A stretch of 64,000 nt of DNA. Source: RPQJ01 sp963707145. Lineage in GTDB: Bacteria > Pseudomonadota > Gammaproteobacteria > Steroidobacterales > Steroidobacteraceae. Shown here piece by piece: positions 1 through 7,339 of the stretch (position 1 is its first letter; each line of letters opens with the position of its first letter). A program made the position numbers and the translations under genes. The notes beneath the pieces were generated by a model that was not told the origin of the DNA, made no database searches, and saw nothing but the letters and a program-made list of their open reading frames with translations. The DNA lies in contig CAVPOQ010000004.1 in assembly GCA_963707145.1 (NCBI GenBank), positions 372,001-436,000 on the forward strand. Reading direction: 5' to 3'.

Positions 1-2327
1 TCGGACCGGAGATGCGCCGCGGCATCGGCGAGCTCGACGGCGAGGGCGAGGCCGTGGGCGGCGTGATCGTGATGCGCAGCGGCGAGAACGCCCGCGAGAC
101 GATCGCGCGGGTCAAGGCCAGGCTCGGTGAGCTGCGTGCCGGCCTGCCCGAGGGCGTCGAGATCGTCGAGACCTACGACCGTTCCACGCTGATCCAGCGC
201 GCCGTGGACAACCTCACGGGCAAGCTCCTCGACGAGTTCATCGTCGTGGTCCTGGTGTGCCTCGTGTTCCTCTACCACGTGCGCTCGGGGCTGATCGTCG
301 TGATCGTCACGCCGATCGCGGTGCTCGCCGCATTCATCGTCATGCGCGCGCAGGGCATCAACGCCAACATCATGTCGCTGGGCGGCATCGCCATCGCCAT
401 CGGCACGCTGGTGGACGCGGCGATCGTCATGACCGAGAACGTGCACCGCAAGCTCGAGCACGGCGTCGCCGACGAGCGCGCGCGGCTCGAGGCCATCTAC
501 GAGGGCTGCCGCGAAGTCGGTCCGCCGCTGTTCTTCTCGCTGATGATCGTGGCGCTGTCGTTCCTGCCGGTGTTCACCCTCGAGGCCCAGGAGGGACGGC
601 TGTTCGCGCCGCTCGCCTACACGAAGACCTACGCGATGGTCTGGGCCGCGCTGCTGTCGATCACGCTGGTGCCGGTGCTGATCTACTGGCTGGTGCGGGG
701 CCGCATCCGACCGGAGACCGACAACCCGGTCAATCGCGCGGCGATGGCGATCTATCGCCCGTTCCTCGAGCTCGCGCTGCGGGCGCCGTGGGCCGTGACG
801 GCCGGCGCCGTGCTGCTGGTGGCGGCGACGCTGTGGCCGGCGTCGCGGCTCGGCACCGAGTTCATGCCCGAGCTCGACGAGGGCGACTTCCTCTACATGC
901 CGACCACGCTGCCCGGGCTGTCGACGGACGCGGCGCGCGCGCTGCTGCAGCAGACCGACAAGCTGATCCGCACGGTGCCGGAGGTCGAGCGCGTGTTCGG
1001 CAAGGCGGGGCGTGCCGAGACGGCGACCGACCCGGCCCCCATCGAGATGTTCGAGACCACGATCATGCTCAAGCCGCGCGAGCAGTGGCGACCCGGCATG
1101 ACGCCCGAGAAGCTCAAGGCGGAACTCGATTCGCTGGTGAAATTCCCGGGGCTCTCCAACGCCTGGGGCTATCCGATCAAGACGCGCATCGACATGCTCG
1201 CCACCGGCATCCGCACGCCGGTCGGCATCAAGATCATGGGCCCCGACCTCGAGGTCATCCAGCGGCTCGGCCAGCGCATCGAGGAGATCCTGCGCGGCGT
1301 CCCGGGCACGACCTCGGTGTATGCCGAGCGCACGGCCACCGGCCGCTACATCGACGTGGACATCGACCGCGTGGCCGCGGCGCGCTTCGGGCTGAACATC
1401 AAGGACGTGCAGGACGTCGTCGCGAGCGCCGTCGGCGGCATGACCGTCGGCTACACGGTGGAGGGCCTCGAGCGCTATCCGGTCAACCTGCGCTACCCGC
1501 AGGACTTCCGCGACTCCCTCGACGCGCTGCGCGCGCTGCCGGTGGTCGCGCCGACCGGTGCGAACATCGTGCTCTCCGACGTGGCCCGCGTGGAGGTAGC
1601 CGACGGCCCGGCGATGATCCGCAGCGAGAATTCGCGACCCTCGGGCTGGGTGTTCGTGGACCTGCAGGGCCGGGACCTCGGCGGCTACGTCCACGAGGCG
1701 AAGCAGCGCGTCGCCCGGGATCTCGAGCTGCCGCCGGGCTACAGCCTCGGCTGGTCGGGGCAGTACGAGTACCTCGAGCGGGCGGCCGAGCGGCTCAAGG
1801 TGGTGGTGCCGCTCACGCTCGCGATCATCGTGCTGCTGCTCTATCTGAATTTCCGCAACGCCCGCGACGTGCTGCTGATCCTCGGCACGCTGCCGTTCGC
1901 GCTGGTCGGCGGCGTCTGGCTGCTGTACCTGCTCGGCTACGATTTCTCGATCGCCGCGGCGGTGGGCTTCATCGCGCTCGCGGGCGTGGCCGCCGAGACC
2001 GGCGTGGTGATGGTCATGTACCTCGAGCACGCCTGGGAGGCGCGTCGGCGCCGGGCTGCCGGGGAAGGGCGCCTGCCCACGCGGCTCGAACTGCGCGAGG
2101 CGATCGTCGAGGGAGCCCTGCTGAGACTGCGTCCGAAGTTGATGACCGTGATTACCGTGATCGTGGGGCTGCTGCCGATCATGTGGGGTTCGGGCACGGG
2201 CTCGGAGGTCATGCGGCGCATCGCCGCGCCGATGGTCGGCGGCATGGTCACCGCCACGGTGCTGACGCTGCTGATCCTCCCGTCGCTGTATCTCATCGTG
2301 AACGGCCGCAGGCTCCCGGCGTCGTAG
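1..2327 (+). CDS. CusA/CzcA-type heavy-metal RND efflux pump (5' end missing)
   Basis: This is the C-terminal ~775 residues of an inner-membrane RND permease that exports metal ions through a tripartite CusCBA/CzcCBA-type complex using the proton gradient. The first visible residues (RRGIGELDGEGEAVGGV) match the porter domain of the HME subfamily, so the real start lies upstream of the window; the full family length is about 1,030-1,050 residues. Hydrophobic helices typical of the fold are visible around window positions 240-470 and 530-690, and again at 1800-2020 and 2140-2310. The GTLVDAAIVMTENV helix carries an acidic residue of the kind used in the proton relay. A copper-type P-ATPase starts 9 bases after the stop, so the two probably form one metal-resistance operon. 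The exported metal (Cu/Ag versus Co/Zn/Cd) cannot be fixed from this fragment; the ATPase neighbour favours copper or silver. Confidence 0.93.
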   Translation, partial: GPEMRRGIGELDGEGEAVGGVIVMRSGENARETIARVKARLGELRAGLPEGVEIVETYDRSTLIQRAVDNLTGKLLDEFIVVVLVCLVFLYHVRSGLIVVIVTPIAVLAAFIVMRAQGINANIMSLGGIAIAIGTLVDAAIVMTENVHRKLEHGVADERARLEAIYEGCREVGPPLFFSLMIVALSFLPVFTLEAQEGRLFAPLAYTKTYAMVWAALLSITLVPVLIYWLVRGRIRPETDNPVNRAAMAIYRPFLELALRAPWAVTAGAVLLVAATLWPASRLGTEFMPELDEGDFLYMPTTLPGLSTDAARALLQQTDKLIRTVPEVERVFGKAGRAETATDPAPIEMFETTIMLKPREQWRPGMTPEKLKAELDSLVKFPGLSNAWGYPIKTRIDMLATGIRTPVGIKIMGPDLEVIQRLGQRIEEILRGVPGTTSVYAERTATGRYIDVDIDRVAAARFGLNIKDVQDVVASAVGGMTVGYTVEGLERYPVNLRYPQDFRDSLDALRALPVVAPTGANIVLSDVARVEVADGPAMIRSENSRPSGWVFVDLQGRDLGGYVHEAKQRVARDLELPPGYSLGWSGQYEYLERAAERLKVVVPLTLAIIVLLLYLNFRNARDVLLILGTLPFALVGGVWLLYLLGYDFSIAAAVGFIALAGVAAETGVVMVMYLEHAWEARRRRAAGEGRLPTRLELREAIVEGALLRLRPKLMTVITVIVGLLPIMWGSGTGSEVMRRIAAPMVGGMVTATVLTLLILPSLYLIVNGRRLPAS

Positions 2328-2336
2328 AATCGCGGC

Positions 2337-4628
2337 ATGAAGGACCCGGACTCCCAGGCGCACGATTGCTGCCACGCGCCGGCAGCGGCCCCGGTGGCTC
2401 CCGCCGCGCACGACTGCTGCAGCGCCCCGGCCGCACCCGTCGCGGCGACACGGGCGCACGACTGCTGCCACGGCGATGCGCCGGCGGAGGCACCGCCCGC
2501 TAACCTGGTCGCTCCGGAGGCGGCGGCCTATGTCTGCCCGATGTGCCCGGGGGTCGGCAGCATGGTGCCGGCGAGCTGTCCGAAGTGCGGCATGGCGCTC
2601 GAGCCTGCCATGCCAGTCGTCGGCGGGAGCGAGGACCCGGAACTGCTCGACATGCGCCGGCGGTTCCGCATCGCGCTCGCCTTCACGCTGCCGCTGGTGG
2701 CCTGGGAGATGGCCGCCATGACCGGACGGTTGCCCGCCGGGCTCGGCGCGACGGCTGCCACCTGGGTGCAGCTGCTGCTCGCCACGCCGGTCGTGCTCTG
2801 GTGCGGCTGGCCGCTGCTCGAGCGCGCGTGGCGCTCGCTCGTCAATCGCAGTCTGAACATGTTCACGCTGATCGGCCTCGGCGTCGCGGTCGCGTACGGC
2901 TACAGCGTGGTAGCGACGCTGGCACCCGGGCTGATCCCGCAGGCCTTCCGCCACGGCGGGCACGTCGCGCTGTACTTCGAGTCGGCGGCCATGATCGTCA
3001 CGCTGGTGCTGCTCGGGCAGGTGCTCGAGCTGCGCGCCCGCCAGCGCACCGGCGAGGCGCTGCGCACGTTGCTCGACCTCGCGCCGGCCGAGGCGGTGCG
3101 CCTCGGCGAGGATGGGGAAGAAGCGACCGTGCCGCTGACCGCGGTGCGCGCCGGCGATCGCCTGCGCGTGCGGCCGGGCTCGAAGGTGCCCGTCGACGGC
3201 GTGCTGCTCGAGGGCTCGGGCCCCGTCGATGAGTCGATGGTGACCGGCGAGTCGCTGCCGGTGCGCAAGCAGCCCGGGGATCCGCTGGTCGGCGCCACGG
3301 TCAACGGCAGTGCGTCGCTGGTGATGCGCGCCGAGCGCGTCGGGTCGCAGACGCTGCTCGCCGGCATCGTGCGCGCGGTCGCCGAGGCCCAGCGCAGCCG
3401 CGCGCCCGTGCAGGCGGTCGCGGACCGCGTCTCGGCATGGTTCGTGCCGACGGTGGTTGGGATCGCGCTGCTCGCGGCGCTGGCGTGGTTCGCGCTCGGC
3501 CCCGAGCCACGGCTCGCGCACGCCCTCGTGGTGGCCGTGAGCACGCTGGTGATCGCCTGCCCCTGCGCGCTCGGGCTCGCCACGCCGATGGCGATGACCG
3601 TCGCGATGGGGCGCGGGGCGCAGGCCGGCGTGCTGTTTCGCGACGCGGCCGCGCTCGAGCGCCTGCAGCAGGTGGACACGGTCGTGTTCGACAAGACCGG
3701 CACGCTCACCGCGGGCCGGCCCGAGGTGGTGTCGGTGATCCCGGTGGACGGCGTCGCCGAGAGCGAGCTGCTGCGCTTCGCCGCCAGCCTCGAGCAGGCC
3801 AGCGAGCACCCGCTGGCCGGCGCGGTGGTGGACGCGGCGAAGGCGCGGGGACTGCGGCTCGGGCGCAGCTACGGTTTCACGGCGCTTCCCGGAATGGGCG
3901 CATCCGGCGTGGTGCAGATGCGCAACGTCGCGGTCGGCAACGACGCGCTGATGGAGGAGGCCGGCGTCGACGTGCGCTCGCTCGCGCCCGAGGCGCAACG
4001 CCTGCGCGAGCAGGGGCAGACTGCGATCCATGTCGCGATCGACGGTGTTGCGGTCGGCCTGCTCGGCGTCGCCGATCCGCTCAAGCCGGAGGCGTGGGAA
4101 GTCGTGCAGCAACTCAAGGCCCAGGGGCTGCGGGTGGTGGTGCTCTCGGGCGACCACGCGGCGTCGGTGCGGGCCGTCGCCGCGCAGCTCGGCGTCGAGG
4201 AGGTGGCGGCCGGCGTGCTGCCCGGGGAGAAGGCGGCACGCGTCGACGCGCTGCGGGCCGAGGGTCGGGTCGTCGCCATGGTCGGCGACGGCATCAACGA
4301 CGCGCCGGCGCTCGCCGGGGCCGACGTCGGCATCGCGATGGGCGCCGGCGCCGACGTCGCCAAGCAGACCGCCGGCGTCACACTCGTGAGCGGCGACCTG
4401 CACGGCCTGGTCCGCGCGCTGCGGCTGAGCGAGGCGACGCTGCGCAACGTGCGCCAGAACCTGCTGTTCGCGTTCGGCTACAACGCGCTCGGCGTGCCGC
4501 TCGCCGCGGGGCTGCTCTATCCGCTCACCGGCATGCTGCTGATGCCGGCGTTCGCTGCGGCCGCGATGTCGCTGAGCTCGGTCAGCGTGATCGCCAACGC
4601 GCTGCGCCTGCGCAGCACGCCGCTGTGA
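2337..4628 (+). CDS. Copper/silver-type P1B ATPase with His-Asp-Cys-Cys N-terminus
   Basis: A 763-residue heavy-metal P-type ATPase that couples ATP hydrolysis to metal export across the inner membrane. Landmarks: an N-terminal heavy-metal-binding module (CPMCPGV and CPKCGMALEP, residues 67-90), the CPC metal site in a membrane helix (C408, C410), the phosphorylated Asp in DKTGT (D452), the SEHPLAGA motif specific to P1B pumps and the GDGINDAP hinge. No GMxCxxC HMA domain is present. Instead the first 45 residues hold three evenly spaced HDCC motifs (residues 9-12, 25-28, 41-44), which could act as an extra metal-capture tail. In the usual module the first motif reads CPMHP; here it is CPMCP. 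It lies 9 bases downstream of the RND pump. A TAGAAT box sits only 6 bases before the ATG. Confidence 0.95.
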   Translation: MKDPDSQAHDCCHAPAAAPVAPAAHDCCSAPAAPVAATRAHDCCHGDAPAEAPPANLVAPEAAAYVCPMCPGVGSMVPASCPKCGMALEPAMPVVGGSEDPELLDMRRRFRIALAFTLPLVAWEMAAMTGRLPAGLGATAATWVQLLLATPVVLWCGWPLLERAWRSLVNRSLNMFTLIGLGVAVAYGYSVVATLAPGLIPQAFRHGGHVALYFESAAMIVTLVLLGQVLELRARQRTGEALRTLLDLAPAEAVRLGEDGEEATVPLTAVRAGDRLRVRPGSKVPVDGVLLEGSGPVDESMVTGESLPVRKQPGDPLVGATVNGSASLVMRAERVGSQTLLAGIVRAVAEAQRSRAPVQAVADRVSAWFVPTVVGIALLAALAWFALGPEPRLAHALVVAVSTLVIACPCALGLATPMAMTVAMGRGAQAGVLFRDAAALERLQQVDTVVFDKTGTLTAGRPEVVSVIPVDGVAESELLRFAASLEQASEHPLAGAVVDAAKARGLRLGRSYGFTALPGMGASGVVQMRNVAVGNDALMEEAGVDVRSLAPEAQRLREQGQTAIHVAIDGVAVGLLGVADPLKPEAWEVVQQLKAQGLRVVVLSGDHAASVRAVAAQLGVEEVAAGVLPGEKAARVDALRAEGRVVAMVGDGINDAPALAGADVGIAMGAGADVAKQTAGVTLVSGDLHGLVRALRLSEATLRNVRQNLLFAFGYNALGVPLAAGLLYPLTGMLLMPAFAAAAMSLSSVSVIANALRLRSTPL

Positions 4629-4673
4629 TCGGGTAGGATCACGGCCGACCCGACGGCTGCCACGGCGTTCGAC

Positions 4674-5810
4674 ATGACACGCACCCTCGACAGCGACCCG
4701 CGTCGCGACGGCTACCGCATGCCAGGCGAGTTCGAGCCGCACTCCGGCTGCTGGATGCTGTGGCCGGAGCGTCCCGACAACTGGCGCCTCGGCGGCAAGC
4801 CCGCGCAGCAGGCCTTCGTCGCGGTGGCGACCGCAATTGCTGGCAGCGAGCCGGTGTCGGTGGGCGTGTCGGCCGGACAGTACGCCAATGCGCGCCGGCT
4901 GCTGCCGCCCGCGGTGCGGGTCATGGAACTGTCGAGCAACGATGCCTGGATGCGCGACGTCGGTCCCACCTTCGTCGTGAACGACCGCGGCGGAGTGCGC
5001 GGCGTGGACTGGATCTTCAACGCCTGGGGCGGCCTCGACGGCGGACTGTACTTCCCCTGGGACCGGGACGACGCAGTGGCGCAGAAGGTGCTCGAGATCG
5101 AGGGCCGCGACCGCTACCGCGCACCGTTCGTGCTCGAGGGTGGCGCGATCCACGTCGACGGGCAGGGTACGCTGGTCACCACCGAGCAGTGCCTGCTCAA
5201 TCGCAACCGCAACCCGGGTCTCTCGCGCGAGGAGATCGAGGCGCTGCTGCGACGCTACCTGAACGTCGAGGCGATCGTCTGGCTCGGCCGCGGCGTGTAC
5301 CTCGACGAGACCGACGGCCACGTCGACAACCTCTGCGCGTTCGTGAAGCCCGGCGAGTTGGTGCTCAGCTGGACCGACGAGCGCAGCGATCCGCAGTACG
5401 ACATCTCGCGCGACGCGCTGGAGCGGCTGATGCAGGCACGCGACGCGCGCGGGCGTCGCTTCAAGGTACACAGGCTGGTGCAGCCCGGGCCACTGCACAT
5501 CACGCGCGAGGAGGCCGAGGGCGTGGACGCCGCGGAAGGTTCGCAGCCGCGCGAGGCCGGCGGGCGGCTGGCCGGGTCCTACGTGAACTTCTACCTCGGC
5601 AGCAGGCGTGTCGTGGTGCCGCTGCTCGATGCGCGTCGCGACGCAGCGGCGCTGCGCAGGCTCCGGTCGCTGTTCCCGGGCCGCGAGGTCGTGGGCGTGC
5701 CGGGCCGCGAGATCCTGCTCGGCGGCGGCAACGTCCACTGCATCACGCAGCAGGTGCCGGCCGTGCGGACCCGGCGCGGCGTGGCCGCCGCGGCGCGCGG
5801 GCGTTCCTGA
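4674..5810 (+). CDS. aguA: Agmatine deiminase
   Basis: A 378-residue cytosolic enzyme of the amidinotransferase fold that hydrolyses agmatine to N-carbamoylputrescine and ammonia, the first step of the agmatine route to putrescine. It shows the family's N-terminal MPGEFEPHSGCWMLWPERPDNWR block, the NDAWMRDVGPTFV substrate loop, the FNAWGG motif, the LEGGAIHVDGQGTL block, the DETDGHVDN catalytic acid/His region, and the terminal GGGNVHCITQQ motif with the nucleophilic Cys (C356). Length agrees with the family. The stop is separated by one base from the GTG start of the polyphosphate enzyme downstream, so they are probably co-translated. The usual partner AguB (N-carbamoylputrescine amidase) is not in this window. 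Confidence 0.96.
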   Translation: MTRTLDSDPRRDGYRMPGEFEPHSGCWMLWPERPDNWRLGGKPAQQAFVAVATAIAGSEPVSVGVSAGQYANARRLLPPAVRVMELSSNDAWMRDVGPTFVVNDRGGVRGVDWIFNAWGGLDGGLYFPWDRDDAVAQKVLEIEGRDRYRAPFVLEGGAIHVDGQGTLVTTEQCLLNRNRNPGLSREEIEALLRRYLNVEAIVWLGRGVYLDETDGHVDNLCAFVKPGELVLSWTDERSDPQYDISRDALERLMQARDARGRRFKVHRLVQPGPLHITREEAEGVDAAEGSQPREAGGRLAGSYVNFYLGSRRVVVPLLDARRDAAALRRLRSLFPGREVVGVPGREILLGGGNVHCITQQVPAVRTRRGVAAAARGRS

Positions 5811-5811
5811 C

Positions 5812-7293
5812 GTGCTCCACGAAGTCCTGAGCGGCCGACGGCTCACCAAGCTCGAGTACCAGCACGAGCTGCCGAAGCTGCAGGATCGGCTGCTCGATGC
5901 GCAGTTCGAGCTGCGCAAGTCCCGGGCACGGGCGGTGGCGGTGATCGTGACCGGGATTCCCGGGGCCGGCCGCAGCGAGGTCGTCAACGAGCTGCTCGGC
6001 TGGCTCGATCCGAAGTTCGTCACGGTGTACGGCTTCCGCGATCCGAACGAGGTCGAGCGCGAGCGACCGCAGCTGTGGCGCTACTGGCGCGTGATGCCGC
6101 CGAAAGGGCGCATCGTCATCCTGCACGCCGGCTGGTACGGGGATTTCCTGTCGGCCTCCGTGCGCGAGCCGGGGCGCGCGGCTGCCGTGGTGCGCCGCGA
6201 CGTCGAGCGCATCAGGCGCCTCGAGCGCATGCTCGCCGCCGACGGCGTGGCGGTCGTGAAGCTGCACCTGCACGTCGGCCCGGACCTGCAGCGCAGGCGC
6301 ATCCGCCGGCACCTCGCGGACCGGACCACGCGCTGGCGCGTCACGGCCGAGGACAACTGGTACGCACGGCACTTTGCACGCGTGGAGCGGGCGCTCGAGC
6401 ACTGCCTCGAGGTGACCGGGCAGCCCTGCGCCCCGTGGCACGTGATCGACGGCACCGACCGCCAGCACCGCGCGCTCGAGGTCGGGCGCGTACTGCTGGC
6501 GGGGATCGAAGGACGCGTGGGCTCCTGCCAGGACAGGCCGTCGCGACCGGCGGCTGCGGTGCTGCGCAGGCGCGCGGCACGGACCCGGCTGCCGACGGCG
6601 CTGCGCGGGGAGCGCGTCGCCGAGGAGGACTACGACCGCCGGCTCGAGGACCTGCAGGGGCGGCTCGCGCTGCTGTCGCGGCGGCGGCGCTTTGCGAAGC
6701 ACTCGGTCGTGGTCGGCTTCGAGGGGATGGATGCCTCGGGCAAGGGCGGTGCGATCCGCCGCATCGCTGCGGGGCTCGACGCCCGGCAGTACCGCGTGGT
6801 GCCGATCTCGGCGCCGACGCCCGAGGAACTGGCGCGGCCCTACCTGTGGCGCTTCTGGTTCCAGCTGCCGCCGCGCGGCAACTACACGATCTTCGACCGC
6901 ACCTGGTACGGACGCGTGCTGGTCGAGCGGGTGCGCGGCCTCGCCGCGAACGCCGACTGGCGACGCGCGTACGAGGAGATCAACGAGTTCGAGCTCGAAC
7001 TCGCCGAGCACGGCGTGATCCTCGCCAAGTTCTGGCTGTCCGTGAGCCTGGAGGAGCAGGCGGCGCGCTTCGAGGAGCGCAACCGAAACCCGCTCAAGCG
7101 CTTCAAGGTCGACCCCGAGGACCTGCAGAACCGCGGCCAGTGGGACGCCTACCAGGTCGCGGCGCGCGACATGATCGCACTCACGAACACCCGGCACGCG
7201 CCCTGGGCGGTGGTGCCCGCCGACGACAAGCGCAGCGCCCGGCTCGAGGTGATGCGCCGGCTGTGCGAGCGGATCGAGGCGGGGCTCGGCTGA
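5812..7293 (+). CDS. pap: Polyphosphate:AMP phosphotransferase (two-domain PPK2)
   Basis: Tandem PPK2-domain protein (493 residues) expected to phosphorylate AMP to ADP with polyphosphate. I chose the GTG at 5812, one base after the agmatine deiminase stop, because the family N-terminus (LTKLEYQHELPKLQDRLLDAQ) begins there. The C-terminal domain has an intact P-loop (GMDASGKGGA, K311) and the lid/Walker B region FDRTWYGRVLVERV. The N-terminal domain is degenerate at both sites: GIPGAGRS with Arg54 in place of the P-loop Lys, and HAGWYGDF in place of the Asp-Arg motif. Catalysis is therefore inferred to rest on the second domain, with the first structural or regulatory. Length is usual for two-domain PPK2 proteins. 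The nucleotide specificity is from family knowledge and was not shown here. Confidence 0.9.
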   Translation: MLHEVLSGRRLTKLEYQHELPKLQDRLLDAQFELRKSRARAVAVIVTGIPGAGRSEVVNELLGWLDPKFVTVYGFRDPNEVERERPQLWRYWRVMPPKGRIVILHAGWYGDFLSASVREPGRAAAVVRRDVERIRRLERMLAADGVAVVKLHLHVGPDLQRRRIRRHLADRTTRWRVTAEDNWYARHFARVERALEHCLEVTGQPCAPWHVIDGTDRQHRALEVGRVLLAGIEGRVGSCQDRPSRPAAAVLRRRAARTRLPTALRGERVAEEDYDRRLEDLQGRLALLSRRRRFAKHSVVVGFEGMDASGKGGAIRRIAAGLDARQYRVVPISAPTPEELARPYLWRFWFQLPPRGNYTIFDRTWYGRVLVERVRGLAANADWRRAYEEINEFELELAEHGVILAKFWLSVSLEEQAARFEERNRNPLKRFKVDPEDLQNRGQWDAYQVAARDMIALTNTRHAPWAVVPADDKRSARLEVMRRLCERIEAGLG

Positions 7294-7339
7294 GAGCCGC
7301 CCGCGCTTTCCGGGCCATGACGGGGCGCCGTGGCCGGTC

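Noticed and set aside
2325..2330. TAGAAT box six bases before the P-ATPase start as a leaderless promoter
   Set aside because: No -35 element; the gene is nine bases downstream of the RND pump and is more likely cotranscribed.
7294..7339. Possible hairpin between the convergent polyphosphate enzyme and TonB receptor genes
   Set aside because: The arms pair only with a bulge and mismatches and there is no T-run; not strong enough to call a terminator.
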